The translations under genes were made by a program, and so were the position numbers. A stretch of 64,000 nucleotides of DNA from NCBI RefSeq assembly GCF_014269285.1, contig NZ_JACOAF010000030.1:1-64000 (forward strand). Direction: 5' to 3'. Under the pieces are notes generated by a model. That model saw only the letters and a list, made by a program, of their open reading frames with translations, ran no database searches and was not told where the DNA came from. Shown piece by piece: positions 1 to 8,715 of this stretch (positions are counted from its first letter, which is position 1; the number at the start of each line of letters is the position of its first letter). This stretch comes from Rufibacter sediminis. GTDB lineage: Bacteria > Bacteroidota > Bacteroidia > Cytophagales > Hymenobacteraceae.

Positions 1-112
1 GCCAAGCAGTTGTAAACCTGTGCGATTTTGAAAAACTCACCGAGTTTTCCTTTTCGGAAACAAGACTTACCCTCTGATACACCGCTAATCCCCAGACCTC
101 GTAGTGCCCGGA

Positions 113-178
113 GGTCCTGCGAGTGTCTCTGCGAAAAGCTTTTCCCGGCTCTTTTCCCAAAATCGGCTTAAAAACGTA
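113..178. repeat. Degenerate interspersed repeat with palindromic tail
   Basis: The segment starts GTCCTGCGAGTGTCTCTGCG, which resembles stretches at 54,772 and 60,797. It ends in GGCTCTTTTCCCAAAATCGG followed by CTTAAAAACG, a degenerate copy of the backbone palindrome family (GTTTTrGGCC / GGCCynAAAAC). It lies upstream of the helicase gene. No gene is seen in bases 1-228. Confidence 0.5.
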
Positions 179-215
179 TTACAGGAGAGAACGATAGAGA
201 CAAATCTCAATTCCG

Positions 216-223
216 TACCTTTG
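216..223 (+). promoter_or_regulatory. Bacteroidetes-type -7 box (TACCTTTG)
   Basis: TACCTTTG matches the Bacteroidetes -7 consensus TAnnTTTG and lies only 5 bases before the helicase start codon, so the transcript would be nearly leaderless. The same octamer stands at the same distance from the ABC exporter gene at 6,223. No clear -33 TTG was found at the usual spacing. Confidence 0.55.
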
Positions 224-228
224 CACCG

Positions 229-1686
229 ATGATAGAAGAAGAAAACGAAAATCTTGCCCCGGAGCAGGATGAAACCATAGCCTCTGAGGCGACAGAGGAA
301 ACCTCGGCAGAAGAGCAGGAGGAGCAAGAAGAAGCACCCCAACCCAGCTTCGAGGATTTCAAGCTGAACAAGCAGCTTTTGAACGCCATCGCGGAGTTGG
401 GCTTCCAGAAACCCACGCCGGTGCAGCAGAAAACCATTCCGCTGGCCATGGCCGGGCATGATGTGATGGGTATTGCGCAGACGGGCACGGGCAAAACCGG
501 CGCGTACACGCTGCCGCTGCTCATGAAAGTGAAGTACGCGCAGGGCAAACACCCGCGCGCCCTCATTCTGGCGCCCACCCGCGAGCTGGTGATGCAGATT
601 GAGGAGCACATCCAGAAATTCAGCGCGTACTTAGACGTGCGTACCGTGGGCATCTACGGTGGCGTAGGCCCAAAAACCCAGATTGAGCGCATTCAGGCCG
701 GGGTTGACATTCTCGTGGCCACGCCCGGCCGGCTCATGGACATTTACCGCAAAGGCGAACTGCACCTGAAAGAACTCAAAACGCTGGTGCTGGACGAGGC
801 CGACAAGATGATGGACATGGGCTTCATGCCCCAGATCAGGCAGATTTTGGAGATTATCCCCCGGAAACGGCAGAACCTGCTGTTCTCGGCCACCATGCAC
901 GAGCGGGTGCACACCCTTTCTGAGGAGTTCCTGGAGTTCCCGATGGTGGTGGAAGTCACGCCGCAGGCCACGCCGGTGGAGACGGTGAGCCAGAAATTAT
1001 TCCAGGTGCCTAACCTCCGCACCAAGATCGCGCTGCTGGAGTATTTGTTCAAAGACCGGGAAACGTTTAACCGCGTCATGATTTTCACCCGCTCCAAAAC
1101 CAACGCCGACAATGTGAGTTCCTTTCTGGACCGCAAAGGCGAGGGCGGCGTGCGCGTGGTGCACGGCAACAAAGGCCAGAACACGCGCATCAACGCCGTG
1201 GAAGCGTTCAGAGAAGGTGAAGTGCGCTATTTAGTGGCAACTGATGTGGCGGCCCGTGGCATCGATATCAATGACGTGAGCCACGTGATCAACTTCGATG
1301 TGCCCATTATCTACGAGGACTACGTGCACCGCATCGGGCGGACGGGCCGCGCCGAGCAGAAAGGCGCTTCCATCATCTTCGCCAACGAGGCCGAGATGCA
1401 CCACATTGACCGCATTGAGAAGCTCATCAAGATGAAGATCCCGCAAGCGCCTATCCCGGAGGAAGTGCGCGTGTACGAGACCCCGTTCGAGGAGCAGCAG
1501 GTCATCGACCGCGAACTGGACAACCAGCGCCGTCGCGATGACCCGGATTTCAAAGGCGCGTTCCACGAGAAAAAAGCCCGTCCGCAGTACGAGAACAAAG
1601 GCAAAGGCGAGAAAGTGAGAGACCTGAAGAAAGCCGGCTGGAAGAAAACCAAAGCCGGGGGCGGCAGCAAACGCAAAAGCCGATAA
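229..1686 (+). CDS. DEAD-box ATP-dependent RNA helicase
   Basis: This 485-residue protein carries the full DEAD-box set in order: Q motif (around residues 45-66, ending TPVQQKTIP), Walker A AQTGTGKT (~83-90), PTRELVMQ, TPGRLMD, VLDEADK (~186-192), SAT, then in the second RecA lobe IFTRSKTNAD, ATDVAARGIDI and HRIGRTGRA. It should unwind or remodel short RNA duplexes using ATP in the cytoplasm, in ribosome assembly or RNA turnover. The first ~40 residues form an acidic Glu-rich extension and the last ~40 a basic Lys/Arg/Gly tail that probably binds RNA. It resembles RhlE-type helicases, but the subfamily cannot be fixed by eye. A TACCTTTG promoter box lies just upstream and a long hairpin terminator downstream. 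Confidence 0.95.
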   Translation: MIEEENENLAPEQDETIASEATEETSAEEQEEQEEAPQPSFEDFKLNKQLLNAIAELGFQKPTPVQQKTIPLAMAGHDVMGIAQTGTGKTGAYTLPLLMKVKYAQGKHPRALILAPTRELVMQIEEHIQKFSAYLDVRTVGIYGGVGPKTQIERIQAGVDILVATPGRLMDIYRKGELHLKELKTLVLDEADKMMDMGFMPQIRQILEIIPRKRQNLLFSATMHERVHTLSEEFLEFPMVVEVTPQATPVETVSQKLFQVPNLRTKIALLEYLFKDRETFNRVMIFTRSKTNADNVSSFLDRKGEGGVRVVHGNKGQNTRINAVEAFREGEVRYLVATDVAARGIDINDVSHVINFDVPIIYEDYVHRIGRTGRAEQKGASIIFANEAEMHHIDRIEKLIKMKIPQAPIPEEVRVYETPFEEQQVIDRELDNQRRRDDPDFKGAFHEKKARPQYENKGKGEKVRDLKKAGWKKTKAGGGSKRKSR

Positions 1687-1759
1687 GTTGATAGCTGATT
1701 GTTGATTGTTTTTAGAAAATCGGGATCTACTTTTAGCCCGATTTTCTAAAAACAGGCGT

Positions 1760-1803
1760 AAAATGGAAGAGCCGCTTAGGAAACTAAGCGGCTCTTCCAT
1801 TTT
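1760..1803. terminator. Perfect 20-bp stem terminator
   Basis: Arms of 20 bases at 1,760-1,779 and 1,784-1,803 are perfect reverse complements around a GAAA loop, beginning AAAA and ending TTTT, so it can terminate on both strands. It separates the helicase gene from the convergent membrane-protein gene. A second stem (ATTTTCTAAAAA partner arms, about 1,710-1,752) stands just before it. Confidence 0.85.
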
Positions 1804-1849
1804 ATATTAGGTATGCTGGAGAAAACAATCAGCAATGAACCATTAGCCA

Positions 1850-2308
1850 CTACTTCAGGAACTGCAGGAAAGGCAGGTGGCTTAACTTGAAGAGCGTGAG
1901 GGTGACGGCAAAGCCCCAGAAGACGGCGCTCCAGAGCATGTGCAGCATGATGCGGCTTTTGGAGACGCCCAGCACGGTGGCCAGCACGGTACCTACAATG
2001 GGCGTGAACAGCACCGGCGTGAGGAAAGCGATGCCCGACATGCCAAACCGTTTCCAGACGGAGACAATCCGGCGGTTCTTCTTGCTGAACATGGGTTTGT
2101 TTTTAGCCCGCTGGCGCGCCACGTACCGGTCATGCACCGCTGAGCCTATCCAGGAAAACAAGAACACGCTGGTCATCATGCCCGCCACGGTCAGGCATAA
2201 GGTGGCCCAGAAGGATAACCCCATAGTCAACCCCACCAATGGGCCGCCAAAGAACTTGACAGCACTCAGCAGATAAACAGAAATATATTTAAGAACAGCA
2301 GCAATCAT
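1850..2308 (-). CDS. Small integral membrane protein, possibly small multidrug export-like
   Basis: The 152-residue product has about four hydrophobic segments (roughly residues 5-25, 28-55, 92-113 and 122-145) separated by a basic loop near residues 65-85 (RQRAKNKPMFSKKNRR), so it should sit in the inner membrane. The second half (FGMSGIAFLTPVLFTPIVGT) recalls the small multidrug export / SNARE-associated membrane families in shape, but no catalytic motif was found. It converges with the helicase gene. Family assignment is tentative; the reading frame itself is convincing because of regular helix spacing and GC-rich third positions. Confidence 0.75.
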   Translation of the reverse strand: MIAAVLKYISVYLLSAVKFFGGPLVGLTMGLSFWATLCLTVAGMMTSVFLFSWIGSAVHDRYVARQRAKNKPMFSKKNRRIVSVWKRFGMSGIAFLTPVLFTPIVGTVLATVLGVSKSRIMLHMLWSAVFWGFAVTLTLFKLSHLPFLQFLK

Positions 2309-2473
2309 ACAGCCTTCGGCATAGCGGTTACATCCAACACGAGATTCTCTTTCAATGTATCGTTAATCCCCTCACGAAAAGAGATTTACGGGCCTGTTCC
2401 GGTCAATACACCATAGTACTAACGAACCTTAGCTCACATCTATTAGAGCAAAAAAAACTATTTATTGTATTTT

Positions 2474-3127
2474 TTAACTTTTGGCCCCGAAAGCCAGATC
2501 TCCGGCATCGCCCAGGCCGGGCACAATATAGGCGTTTTCGTTCAGTTGCTCATCCATGGCGCCCAGCCAAAGCTCGGCCTCCGGAATCTGCTCGTGCACG
2601 TGCGCCACTCCCTCGGGGCTGGCAATGATGGCGGCAATGATGATCCGCTTGGGAGTGCCAAACCGCAGCATGTCTTTGTAGGTCAATACCAGAGACTTAC
2701 CCGTGGCCAGCATGGGATCTACCAGAATCAGGATCTTGTCTTCCAGGTGCGGGGTGGCCATGTAGTCTAAGTGCACCGACAGCTGCCGGGCTCCTTCTAC
2801 CCGGTACGCGCCCACAAATGCACAGGTAGCCCGGTCAAAATAGTTGAGGAAGCCCTGGTGGAACGGCAAACCGGCCCGCAGCACCGTGGCCAGCACCGGG
2901 AACTCCTGCAACAAGGTTTGCTGCGTCTGGGCCAGGGGCGTCTGGATGGTCTGCTCTGCATACGGCAGCGTTTCCGAGATTTTGTAGGCCATCACCTCGC
3001 CCAGGCGCTCCAGGTTGCGCCGGAAACGCAGGCTGTCACTCTGGACCGTCACGTCCCGCAATTCAGAGATGAAATGATTGGCTAGCGAAGGTGTCTGGCT
3101 AAGAATGAAAAGACGGTTGGAGTCCAT
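2474..3127 (-). CDS. upp: Uracil phosphoribosyltransferase
   Basis: The 217-residue protein matches Upp, which makes UMP from uracil and PRPP in pyrimidine salvage. The PRPP-binding loop is seen as ILVDPMLATGKSL (around residues 134-146), with upstream RAGLPFHQGF corresponding to the family's RAGLPM region and the C-terminal GDAGDLAFG matching the uracil-binding GDFGDRxFG motif. Length is normal for the family. The start lies inside the 3' end of the upstream GNAT-like gene (overlap of 46 bases, same strand), so the two are probably co-transcribed and translationally coupled. Confidence 0.95.
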   Translation of the reverse strand: MDSNRLFILSQTPSLANHFISELRDVTVQSDSLRFRRNLERLGEVMAYKISETLPYAEQTIQTPLAQTQQTLLQEFPVLATVLRAGLPFHQGFLNYFDRATCAFVGAYRVEGARQLSVHLDYMATPHLEDKILILVDPMLATGKSLVLTYKDMLRFGTPKRIIIAAIIASPEGVAHVHEQIPEAELWLGAMDEQLNENAYIVPGLGDAGDLAFGAKS

Positions 3128-4044
3128 TGCAGGGCAGATAAGTTAGATTGGAGGCTTAAAGATACATACGAGACGGGCTGCGCGCCAAAACCAGCGTAAA
3201 AATTCGCCACGCCGGGCACTTCGCTGCCTTCAAAGTCAAAGGTTTTGCCGGAGCCGGCCGCGCGCTGGATCAGCTGGTCCAGAAGATAAGCCATAGCGTT
3301 TTGTTGGCGGCCCCGGGCAGAACTGGCCCCAAACAGGAACGTGATCCGGTCTGGGGTAGTCAGCATAAACGCCGCCGCCAGAAGATTATTCCCGCTCCGA
3401 ACTTCCCACACCTGTCCTGCTTTTTCTTGCCGGGCCCGGTCATGCAGCGCTACTAGTCTCTGATAGTGCCGGCTCCGTAGCTCGGGCAGTTCCTGGCCTT
3501 TGGTGCTTCTAAACAGTTCTATGAGGGCAGTGATGGACGCGGTGGGCTGTAAAGTGAACGGCTCCTTGTGGGCTTTCTGAAGGTTCCGCCGCAGGTTGGA
3601 AGAGTAGTTCTGCCGCAGGGCCGCATAGTCAGGTGTCAAGGATAACTCGTAATTAGGCCGGAGGCGCCAAAACCAGGTTTCCGGCAAAGCCGATGGATTG
3701 ATTGAGGCGAGCGGCATCTGGTACTGCCCTCGGGGGTAAGCAGCAGTCAAAACGTTGAGGTACTCTTCTACGGTGCGGTGTTGGCTGGTTGGGGTAAGTA
3801 CCAAACCCAACTGCTGCGTGAACAGAGGCTGGTACACGCTCGCCTGACCCAACCGCCGCCGGACGGGCACCGGAAACAGCGACACGTATTCTTCGCCCTG
3901 CATTTCCACCAAAGCTGCCCACTGGCCGGCGCACACGGCCTCCAGGTACCAGAACTGCACGTATACCAACGGCTGATGCGCTTTCTGCAGGCAAGTTTTC
4001 CAGCGGGTTTCGTTTAAGGCATCTCGGCGCAGCAAGTGTATCAT
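3082..4044 (-). CDS. GNAT / FemAB-like acyltransferase
   Basis: A 320-residue soluble protein with two halves typical of FemAB/GNAT-like double folds. The N-terminal half has WYLEAVCAGQWAALVE, as in hypothetical Bacteroidetes GNAT proteins. The C-terminal half has RQQNAMAYLLDQLIQRAAG and FDFEGSEVPGVANFYAGFGA, the usual final strand pattern (GSxxxGVxxFYxxFGA) of this family. Such enzymes move acyl or aminoacyl groups from acyl-CoA or aminoacyl-tRNA; substrate unknown. The 3' end overlaps upp by 46 bases. No signal peptide. Confidence 0.85.
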   Translation of the reverse strand: MIHLLRRDALNETRWKTCLQKAHQPLVYVQFWYLEAVCAGQWAALVEMQGEEYVSLFPVPVRRRLGQASVYQPLFTQQLGLVLTPTSQHRTVEEYLNVLTAAYPRGQYQMPLASINPSALPETWFWRLRPNYELSLTPDYAALRQNYSSNLRRNLQKAHKEPFTLQPTASITALIELFRSTKGQELPELRSRHYQRLVALHDRARQEKAGQVWEVRSGNNLLAAAFMLTTPDRITFLFGASSARGRQQNAMAYLLDQLIQRAAGSGKTFDFEGSEVPGVANFYAGFGAQPVSYVSLSLQSNLSALQWTPTVFSFLARHLR

Positions 4045-4115
4045 CTCAGAGGCAAGATACTGTTTTCAAGATTCTTTTGGCGCAAGAGCGGCCCGGCGGC
4101 GGGAAGGAAAAGAGC

Positions 4116-4150
4116 GTTTTGGGGCCATTTTCCGGAAAAGGGGCCTAAAG
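4116..4150. repeat. Backbone palindromic repeat copy
   Basis: GTTTTGGGGCCATTTTCCGG followed by AAAAGGGGCCTAAAG: an imperfect palindrome with the family layout GTTTT-GGCC-TTTTC-GAAAA-GGCC-AAA. It lies between the divergent GNAT-like and outer membrane protein genes, so at this place a terminator role is less likely. Confidence 0.6.
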
Positions 4151-4267
4151 AAGAAACTCCTCCCGCTCCCGGAACGCAAAACGCCTCCGCCCGCAGGCAA
4201 CCCAAGGGGCCCCGGAAGAGTACACGGTCAAAATTCCACTAACTTCGCGTATTCAACTCCTATTTAT

Positions 4268-5959
4268 ATGAGAAAAACTTACCGTCTGCTGTCGGGGCTA
4301 CTTTTTCTGGCGGGTGCCGCCCAGGCCCAGGATGCCACCGTGCCCTTAAACCAGGATGTTTACCGCGTCATTGACCGTTACCATATCAAGCAGAACACCG
4401 AGGACCTGCACACCTCGTTCAAACCCTACGGCCGCGCCCGCGTGGCCCGGCTGGGCGAAGCGGCGCGTCAGGAGTCGATGACCGGCTCGGCCACCGATGA
4501 GTACAACGTCAACTATCTCCTCAACGATAACTGGAACTACACCCGCAATTCCCGCACCAACGAGAGCCAGCGCTCTTTGGGGCCGTTTTTCCAAAACAAG
4601 ACCGATTTCTACCACTATGAGAGCCCCGAGTTCACCTTGCGGGTGAACCCGGTCATCGGTTTACAGGCCGGCAAAGACACTGACTCAGATGGTTTGCGCT
4701 ACATCAACACGCGCGGCTTACAGGTAGAAGGCTCCATTGACGAGAAACTGGGCTTCTACACCTTCCTAGCCGATAACCAGGTGAAACTGCCCGACCACGT
4801 GAACCAACGGGTGCGCCGCGACAACATTGTGCCGCACGAAGCCTACTGGAAAACCTTCGGGACGGGCGGCTATGACTTTTTCTCGGCCCGAGGCTACGTC
4901 AATTACGCGGCCACCAAGCACATCAACGTGATGCTGGGCCATGACCGCAACTTCATAGGCAACGGATTCCGGTCCATGATCCTGTCAGATTATGCGGCCC
5001 CGTATTTCTTCCTGAAGCTGCAGACCCAGATCTGGAAACTGCAATACACCAACCTCTACGCCGAGCTCACCCAGGACTTTGAGCGCGCTGACCAGCTGTA
5101 CGACAAAAAGTACATGACCCTGCACCACCTCAGCGTAAACATTTTGCCTAACCTGAACGTGGGCGTGTTTGAGTCGGTGATCTTTGGGCGGGACCACGGT
5201 CGGTTTGAGTTGCAGTACCTGAACCCGGTTATCTTCTACCGCAGCATTGAGCAGGGTCTGGGCTCAGAAGACAACGCCCTCTTGGGGATGGATTTCAAGT
5301 GGAACATCTACAACCGCGTGCAGCTGTACGGCCAGGCCGTGCTGGATGAATTCCTGATCAGTGAACTGCGGGCCGGCAACGGCTGGTGGGGAAACAAATT
5401 CGCCTTGCAGGGCGGCGCCAAGTACATCGATGCCTTCGGGGTGTCCAATCTGGATCTGCAGGGAGAACTTAACCTGGCCCGGCCTTACACCTACCAGCAC
5501 GAAGATGCGTCTAAAAACTACCAGCACTATCTGCAACCGCTAGCGCACCCCATGGGCGCCAACCTGGCCGAGGCCGTGGCCATTGTGCGCTACCAGCCGC
5601 TGCCTAAGTTAACGCTTACCGGCAAAGCCATTGTCACCCGCTACGGCCAGGACCCGGAGCCCACCGTAGACCCGACAAACCCGGAAGGCGGCACCATTGA
5701 CTATAATTACGGCGGCAACGTCCTGAAACCTTACACCACCCGCCCCGGCGATTACGGCTTTAAGATTGGCAGCGGCGTCACCACTGATCAGGTCTACGGC
5801 GAGGCCACTGCTTCCTTCCAGCTGATGTACAACATGTTTCTGGACGTGACCCAGGTCGTGCGCCGCGCCAATGCAGACGATAACCGGTTCGACCAGAACA
5901 ACGCGTTCACGGCCGTGTCTTTCCGGTGGAACATCCCGCAACGCACGCATGAGTTTTAA
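4268..5959 (+). CDS. Outer membrane beta-barrel protein, RemB/Wzi-like
   Basis: The 563-residue product starts with a signal peptide (hydrophobic residues 6-20, AQA-QD cleavage site). The rest alternates aromatic and polar residues in many short strands (FTLRVNPVIGLQAG, GYVNYAATKHINVMLGHDR, FELQYLNPVIFYRSIEQG), as in beta-barrels of the Bacteroidetes RemB (gliding motility) and Wzi (capsule anchoring) families. It ends in F, as many outer membrane proteins do. A role in surface polysaccharide handling or gliding is inference from family likeness only. It stands alone on its strand, followed by a REP pair and a hairpin. Confidence 0.8.
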   Translation: MRKTYRLLSGLLFLAGAAQAQDATVPLNQDVYRVIDRYHIKQNTEDLHTSFKPYGRARVARLGEAARQESMTGSATDEYNVNYLLNDNWNYTRNSRTNESQRSLGPFFQNKTDFYHYESPEFTLRVNPVIGLQAGKDTDSDGLRYINTRGLQVEGSIDEKLGFYTFLADNQVKLPDHVNQRVRRDNIVPHEAYWKTFGTGGYDFFSARGYVNYAATKHINVMLGHDRNFIGNGFRSMILSDYAAPYFFLKLQTQIWKLQYTNLYAELTQDFERADQLYDKKYMTLHHLSVNILPNLNVGVFESVIFGRDHGRFELQYLNPVIFYRSIEQGLGSEDNALLGMDFKWNIYNRVQLYGQAVLDEFLISELRAGNGWWGNKFALQGGAKYIDAFGVSNLDLQGELNLARPYTYQHEDASKNYQHYLQPLAHPMGANLAEAVAIVRYQPLPKLTLTGKAIVTRYGQDPEPTVDPTNPEGGTIDYNYGGNVLKPYTTRPGDYGFKIGSGVTTDQVYGEATASFQLMYNMFLDVTQVVRRANADDNRFDQNNAFTAVSFRWNIPQRTHEF

Positions 5960-5969
5960 TCGCGTTAAC

Positions 5970-6044
5970 GGTAGGGGCAATCCCTTGTGGTTGCCCTGAA
6001 CGGAACTCAACGCCAAAGGGCAACCACAAGGGATTGCCCCTACC
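5970..6044. repeat. REP inverted pair (GTAGGGGCAATCCC type)
   Basis: Two 28-base arms (5,970-5,997 and 6,017-6,044; GGTAGGGGCAATCCCTTGTG at the outer end) are perfect reverse complements around a 19-base loop. The same arm pair occurs at 50,474-50,548 with a different loop. The layout matches REP/REPIN elements mobilised by RAYT transposases; no RAYT gene is in this window. Confidence 0.85.
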
Positions 6045-6102
6045 CGTGAGAATACCAAAATAAGGCAAAAAGAACTGCTCCATCTTTTTTGAAGCAGTCA
6101 GT

Positions 6103-6180
6103 AAACGCCAATGGCCTCCTTCTATCATAGAAAGGGGCCATTGGCGTTTTAGGCCCATTTTCAGAAAACTAGCCCATAAA
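6103..6180. terminator. Hairpin terminator plus palindromic repeat copy
   Basis: AAACGCCAATGGCC (6,103-6,116) pairs with GGCCATTGGCGTTT (6,136-6,149). It runs directly into a copy of the backbone palindrome (TTTTAGGCCCATTTTCAGAA then AACTAGCCCATAAA). It closes the transcription unit of the outer membrane protein gene, just before the ABC exporter promoter. Confidence 0.65.
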
Positions 6181-6222
6181 CACCTCCAACACAACGCATG
6201 CGGTTTCATTCCGGCAAAGCCG

Positions 6223-6230
6223 TACCTTTG
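6223..6230 (+). promoter_or_regulatory. Bacteroidetes-type -7 box (TACCTTTG)
   Basis: TACCTTTG fits TAnnTTTG and ends 5 bases before the ABC exporter ATG at 6,236, exactly as at the helicase gene. The mRNA leader would be only a few bases long. Confidence 0.55.
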
Positions 6231-6235
6231 TCGGA

Positions 6236-8068
6236 ATGAAAACTTATTTCCGCATTCTATTCTTTGCGCGGCCGTTTAGCCAGTACGTTCCGTGGTACGC
6301 CATCGCCACGTTGCTGGCCACCATTTTCGGGGTGATGAACTTCACGTTGCTGGCCCCCCTGATGACGGTATTATTTGATCAGGTGGAAGCCCAGAAAGCA
6401 CTTCCTACGGAGGCACCGACCTTCGCTTTCTCCTTTGACTGGCCCAAACAGTACTTCAACTTTTACTTCGGGCAGGTGGTGCAGACGCAGGGCACCATGG
6501 GCGCGCTCCGGTTCATCTGTCTGCTGCTGGTGTCATCTGTGCTGCTGGCCAACCTCTTCCGGTACATCGGGTTACGGATAGAAGGCGTGGTGCGGGCGCG
6601 GGTGGTGAAGAACCTGCGGCAACAGGTTTTTGAACGCCTGACCCAGCTGCAATTGGGCTTCTTCTCCAACCAGCGCAAAGGCAACATCATGTCTACGCTC
6701 ACCAATGACGTGCAGGAGGTGGAAAACTCGGTGGTAAGTACTTTGAACGTGCTGTTCCGGGAGCCATTTCTGCTGATCGGGTACTTTGGGGTGCTGTTTT
6801 ACCTCTCTCCGCAACTTACCTTCTTTAGCTTGCTCGTGCTTCCCATCTCGGGGCTGATCATCTCCAGCATCTCCAAAAAACTGAAGCGGCAGTCTACCCA
6901 GGGGCAAGACGCGCTGGGCTCCATCATGGGCATCATTGACGAAACCCTGAGCGGCCTGCGCGTAATCAAAGGCTTCAACGCGCAGCCCTACGTCATTGAC
7001 AAGTTCAACCAGACCAACAACCGCTACGCCAACATCATCACCTCCATGAACAACAAGCGCAGTCTGGCCTCGCCGTTCTCTGAGTTCATGGGCGTGAGCG
7101 TGGTGGCGGGTATCCTGTACTTTGGCGGATCATTGGTATTATCCGGCGACACCGACCTGACCGGCCCCAAGCTGGTGGCGTACCTGGCCTTGTTCTCACA
7201 GGTGCTGGTACCGGTGAAAGCCATCTCCAATGCGTTCAGCAACATCCAGCGCGGGCTGGTGTCCGGGCAGCGGGTGCTTGCCCTCATTGACACCGAGCCG
7301 CTGATCCGGGACAAGCCCAATTCCCGGTCTTTACCAGAATTCACCCAGGAAATAGAGTTCAAGAACGTGGGCTTCCGGTACGCCGAGGACCCAATCTTGC
7401 AGGACATCAACCTGCGCATCCCCAAAGGGAAGACCATTGCGCTGGTAGGTCCCTCGGGCGGCGGAAAATCTACCCTGGCCGACCTACTCCCGCGTTTCTA
7501 TGACCCCACCGAAGGTTCTATTACCATTGACGGACAAGACCTGCGCGATTGCTCCTTGTTCTCTGTGCGGGAGCAGATGGGCATTGTAACCCAGGAATCC
7601 ATCCTGTTCAACGACACCATCTTCAACAACATCGCCTTCAACAAAACCGATGCCACCGAGGCCGAGGTCATTGCCGCCGCCAAGATCGCGAACGCCCACG
7701 AGTTCATCACGCAAAGCCCAGACGGCTACCAGACCGTAATTGGCGACCGGGGCAGCAAACTCTCCGGCGGCCAGCGCCAGCGCCTGAGCATCGCCCGCGC
7801 CATCCTCAAGAACCCGCCTATCTTGATCATGGACGAAGCCACCTCGGCCCTGGACACTGAGTCTGAGAAACTGGTGCAGGAAGCCTTGACCAACCTCATG
7901 AAGAACCGCACCTCCCTGGTGATAGCCCACCGCCTAAGCACCATCCAGCACGCCGACGAGATCATCGTCTTGCAGGGCGGCCGTATTGTGGAGCGCGGCA
8001 ACCACGCCCACCTGGTGCAGCAAGGCGGCCTGTATTTCAAACTAACGCAGATGCAGCATACCTCTTAA
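6236..8068 (+). CDS. ABC exporter, fused permease and ATPase (MsbA-like)
   Basis: The 610-residue protein has an N-terminal transmembrane domain of about six helices (to ~residue 330) and a C-terminal nucleotide-binding domain. Visible are Walker A GPSGGGKST (~404-412), Q-loop VTQESILF, signature LSGGQRQRLSIARAI (~508), Walker B ILIMDEATSALD (~525) and the switch histidine AHRLST. It should act as a homodimer exporting a lipid or amphipathic compound across the inner membrane; MsbA-type lipid A-core flipping is the likeliest role, but a peptide or drug substrate is equally allowed. It has its own promoter box and a terminator hairpin at 8,087. Confidence 0.93.
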   Translation: MKTYFRILFFARPFSQYVPWYAIATLLATIFGVMNFTLLAPLMTVLFDQVEAQKALPTEAPTFAFSFDWPKQYFNFYFGQVVQTQGTMGALRFICLLLVSSVLLANLFRYIGLRIEGVVRARVVKNLRQQVFERLTQLQLGFFSNQRKGNIMSTLTNDVQEVENSVVSTLNVLFREPFLLIGYFGVLFYLSPQLTFFSLLVLPISGLIISSISKKLKRQSTQGQDALGSIMGIIDETLSGLRVIKGFNAQPYVIDKFNQTNNRYANIITSMNNKRSLASPFSEFMGVSVVAGILYFGGSLVLSGDTDLTGPKLVAYLALFSQVLVPVKAISNAFSNIQRGLVSGQRVLALIDTEPLIRDKPNSRSLPEFTQEIEFKNVGFRYAEDPILQDINLRIPKGKTIALVGPSGGGKSTLADLLPRFYDPTEGSITIDGQDLRDCSLFSVREQMGIVTQESILFNDTIFNNIAFNKTDATEAEVIAAAKIANAHEFITQSPDGYQTVIGDRGSKLSGGQRQRLSIARAILKNPPILIMDEATSALDTESEKLVQEALTNLMKNRTSLVIAHRLSTIQHADEIIVLQGGRIVERGNHAHLVQQGGLYFKLTQMQHTS

Positions 8069-8086
8069 CAGTTTTCACTTGTAATT

Positions 8087-8138
8087 CAGAAGCCGTTTAG
8101 AGCCTTTTTTCATAAAATCAGGCTCTAAACGGCTTCTG
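8087..8138. terminator. 19-bp stem terminator built on the palindromic repeat
   Basis: CAGAAGCCGTTTAGAGCCT (8,087-8,105) pairs perfectly with AGGCTCTAAACGGCTTCTG (8,120-8,138) around a loop TTTTTCATAAAATC. It follows the ABC exporter stop codon by under 20 bases. The inner part is a backbone palindrome copy, here lengthened by unique outer arms. Confidence 0.75.
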
Positions 8139-8169
8139 GCTTTTCATGGTGTTTTGTTTTTCGAAACGT

Positions 8170-8581
8170 GAACCCACCCCTACCCCTCCGAGGAGGGGAG
8201 CATCAGATAATGAATCGAAATTAGAAACTGTTTAATATAACAAACGTGGTCTACCATCGCCCTTGCTGCGTGTTTTCACCAACAAGCGGAATGGCCCATA
8301 CGTTTGGATTGTTGGTGAGAACACCAACAAAGGCAGCTATATAGCTGGTTCAAGTTTCCAACTTGGACCTAAAATGAGCTGAAGTTTGAAACTTCAGTGA
8401 GCCGTAAGGCTCAAAGTATGCAGTAATGTCAATGCCTTTAGAAGGAGCCAAACCATTGAAATAGAACCTAACGACCATACTCTCCCACGAGGGGAATGTC
8501 GCCTTGCATTGCTCACTTTCCTTTTACAAAACTCCTTATGTTATCTGATACTCCCCTCCTGGGAGGGGTAGGGGTGGGTTC
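8170..8581. repeat. MITE-like element with 41-bp terminal inverted repeats
   Basis: Left end GAACCCACCCCTACCCCTCC... (8,170-8,210) and right end (8,541-8,581) are near-perfect inverted copies over 41 bases, running through ATCAGATAA. The 330-base interior codes for nothing but holds further palindromes: CTGAAGTTTGAAACTTCAG, TGAGCCGTAAGGCTCA and a GTTTTCACCAACAA / TTGTTGGTGAGAAC pair. No clear target duplication was found. A shorter relative with the same termini is at 60,532-60,745. Confidence 0.7.
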
Positions 8582-8715
8582 GCCACAAACCAGCAAACCA
8601 AGGCGCTTCTCACGTCTCCTGGTTCGTCATCTTTGAGTCTTTCACAGCTATTTCCCGGCTTTTGCGTACAGGTTATAATATTCATTATTCTTAATGTTCA
8701 TCAACCGGTACGCCT

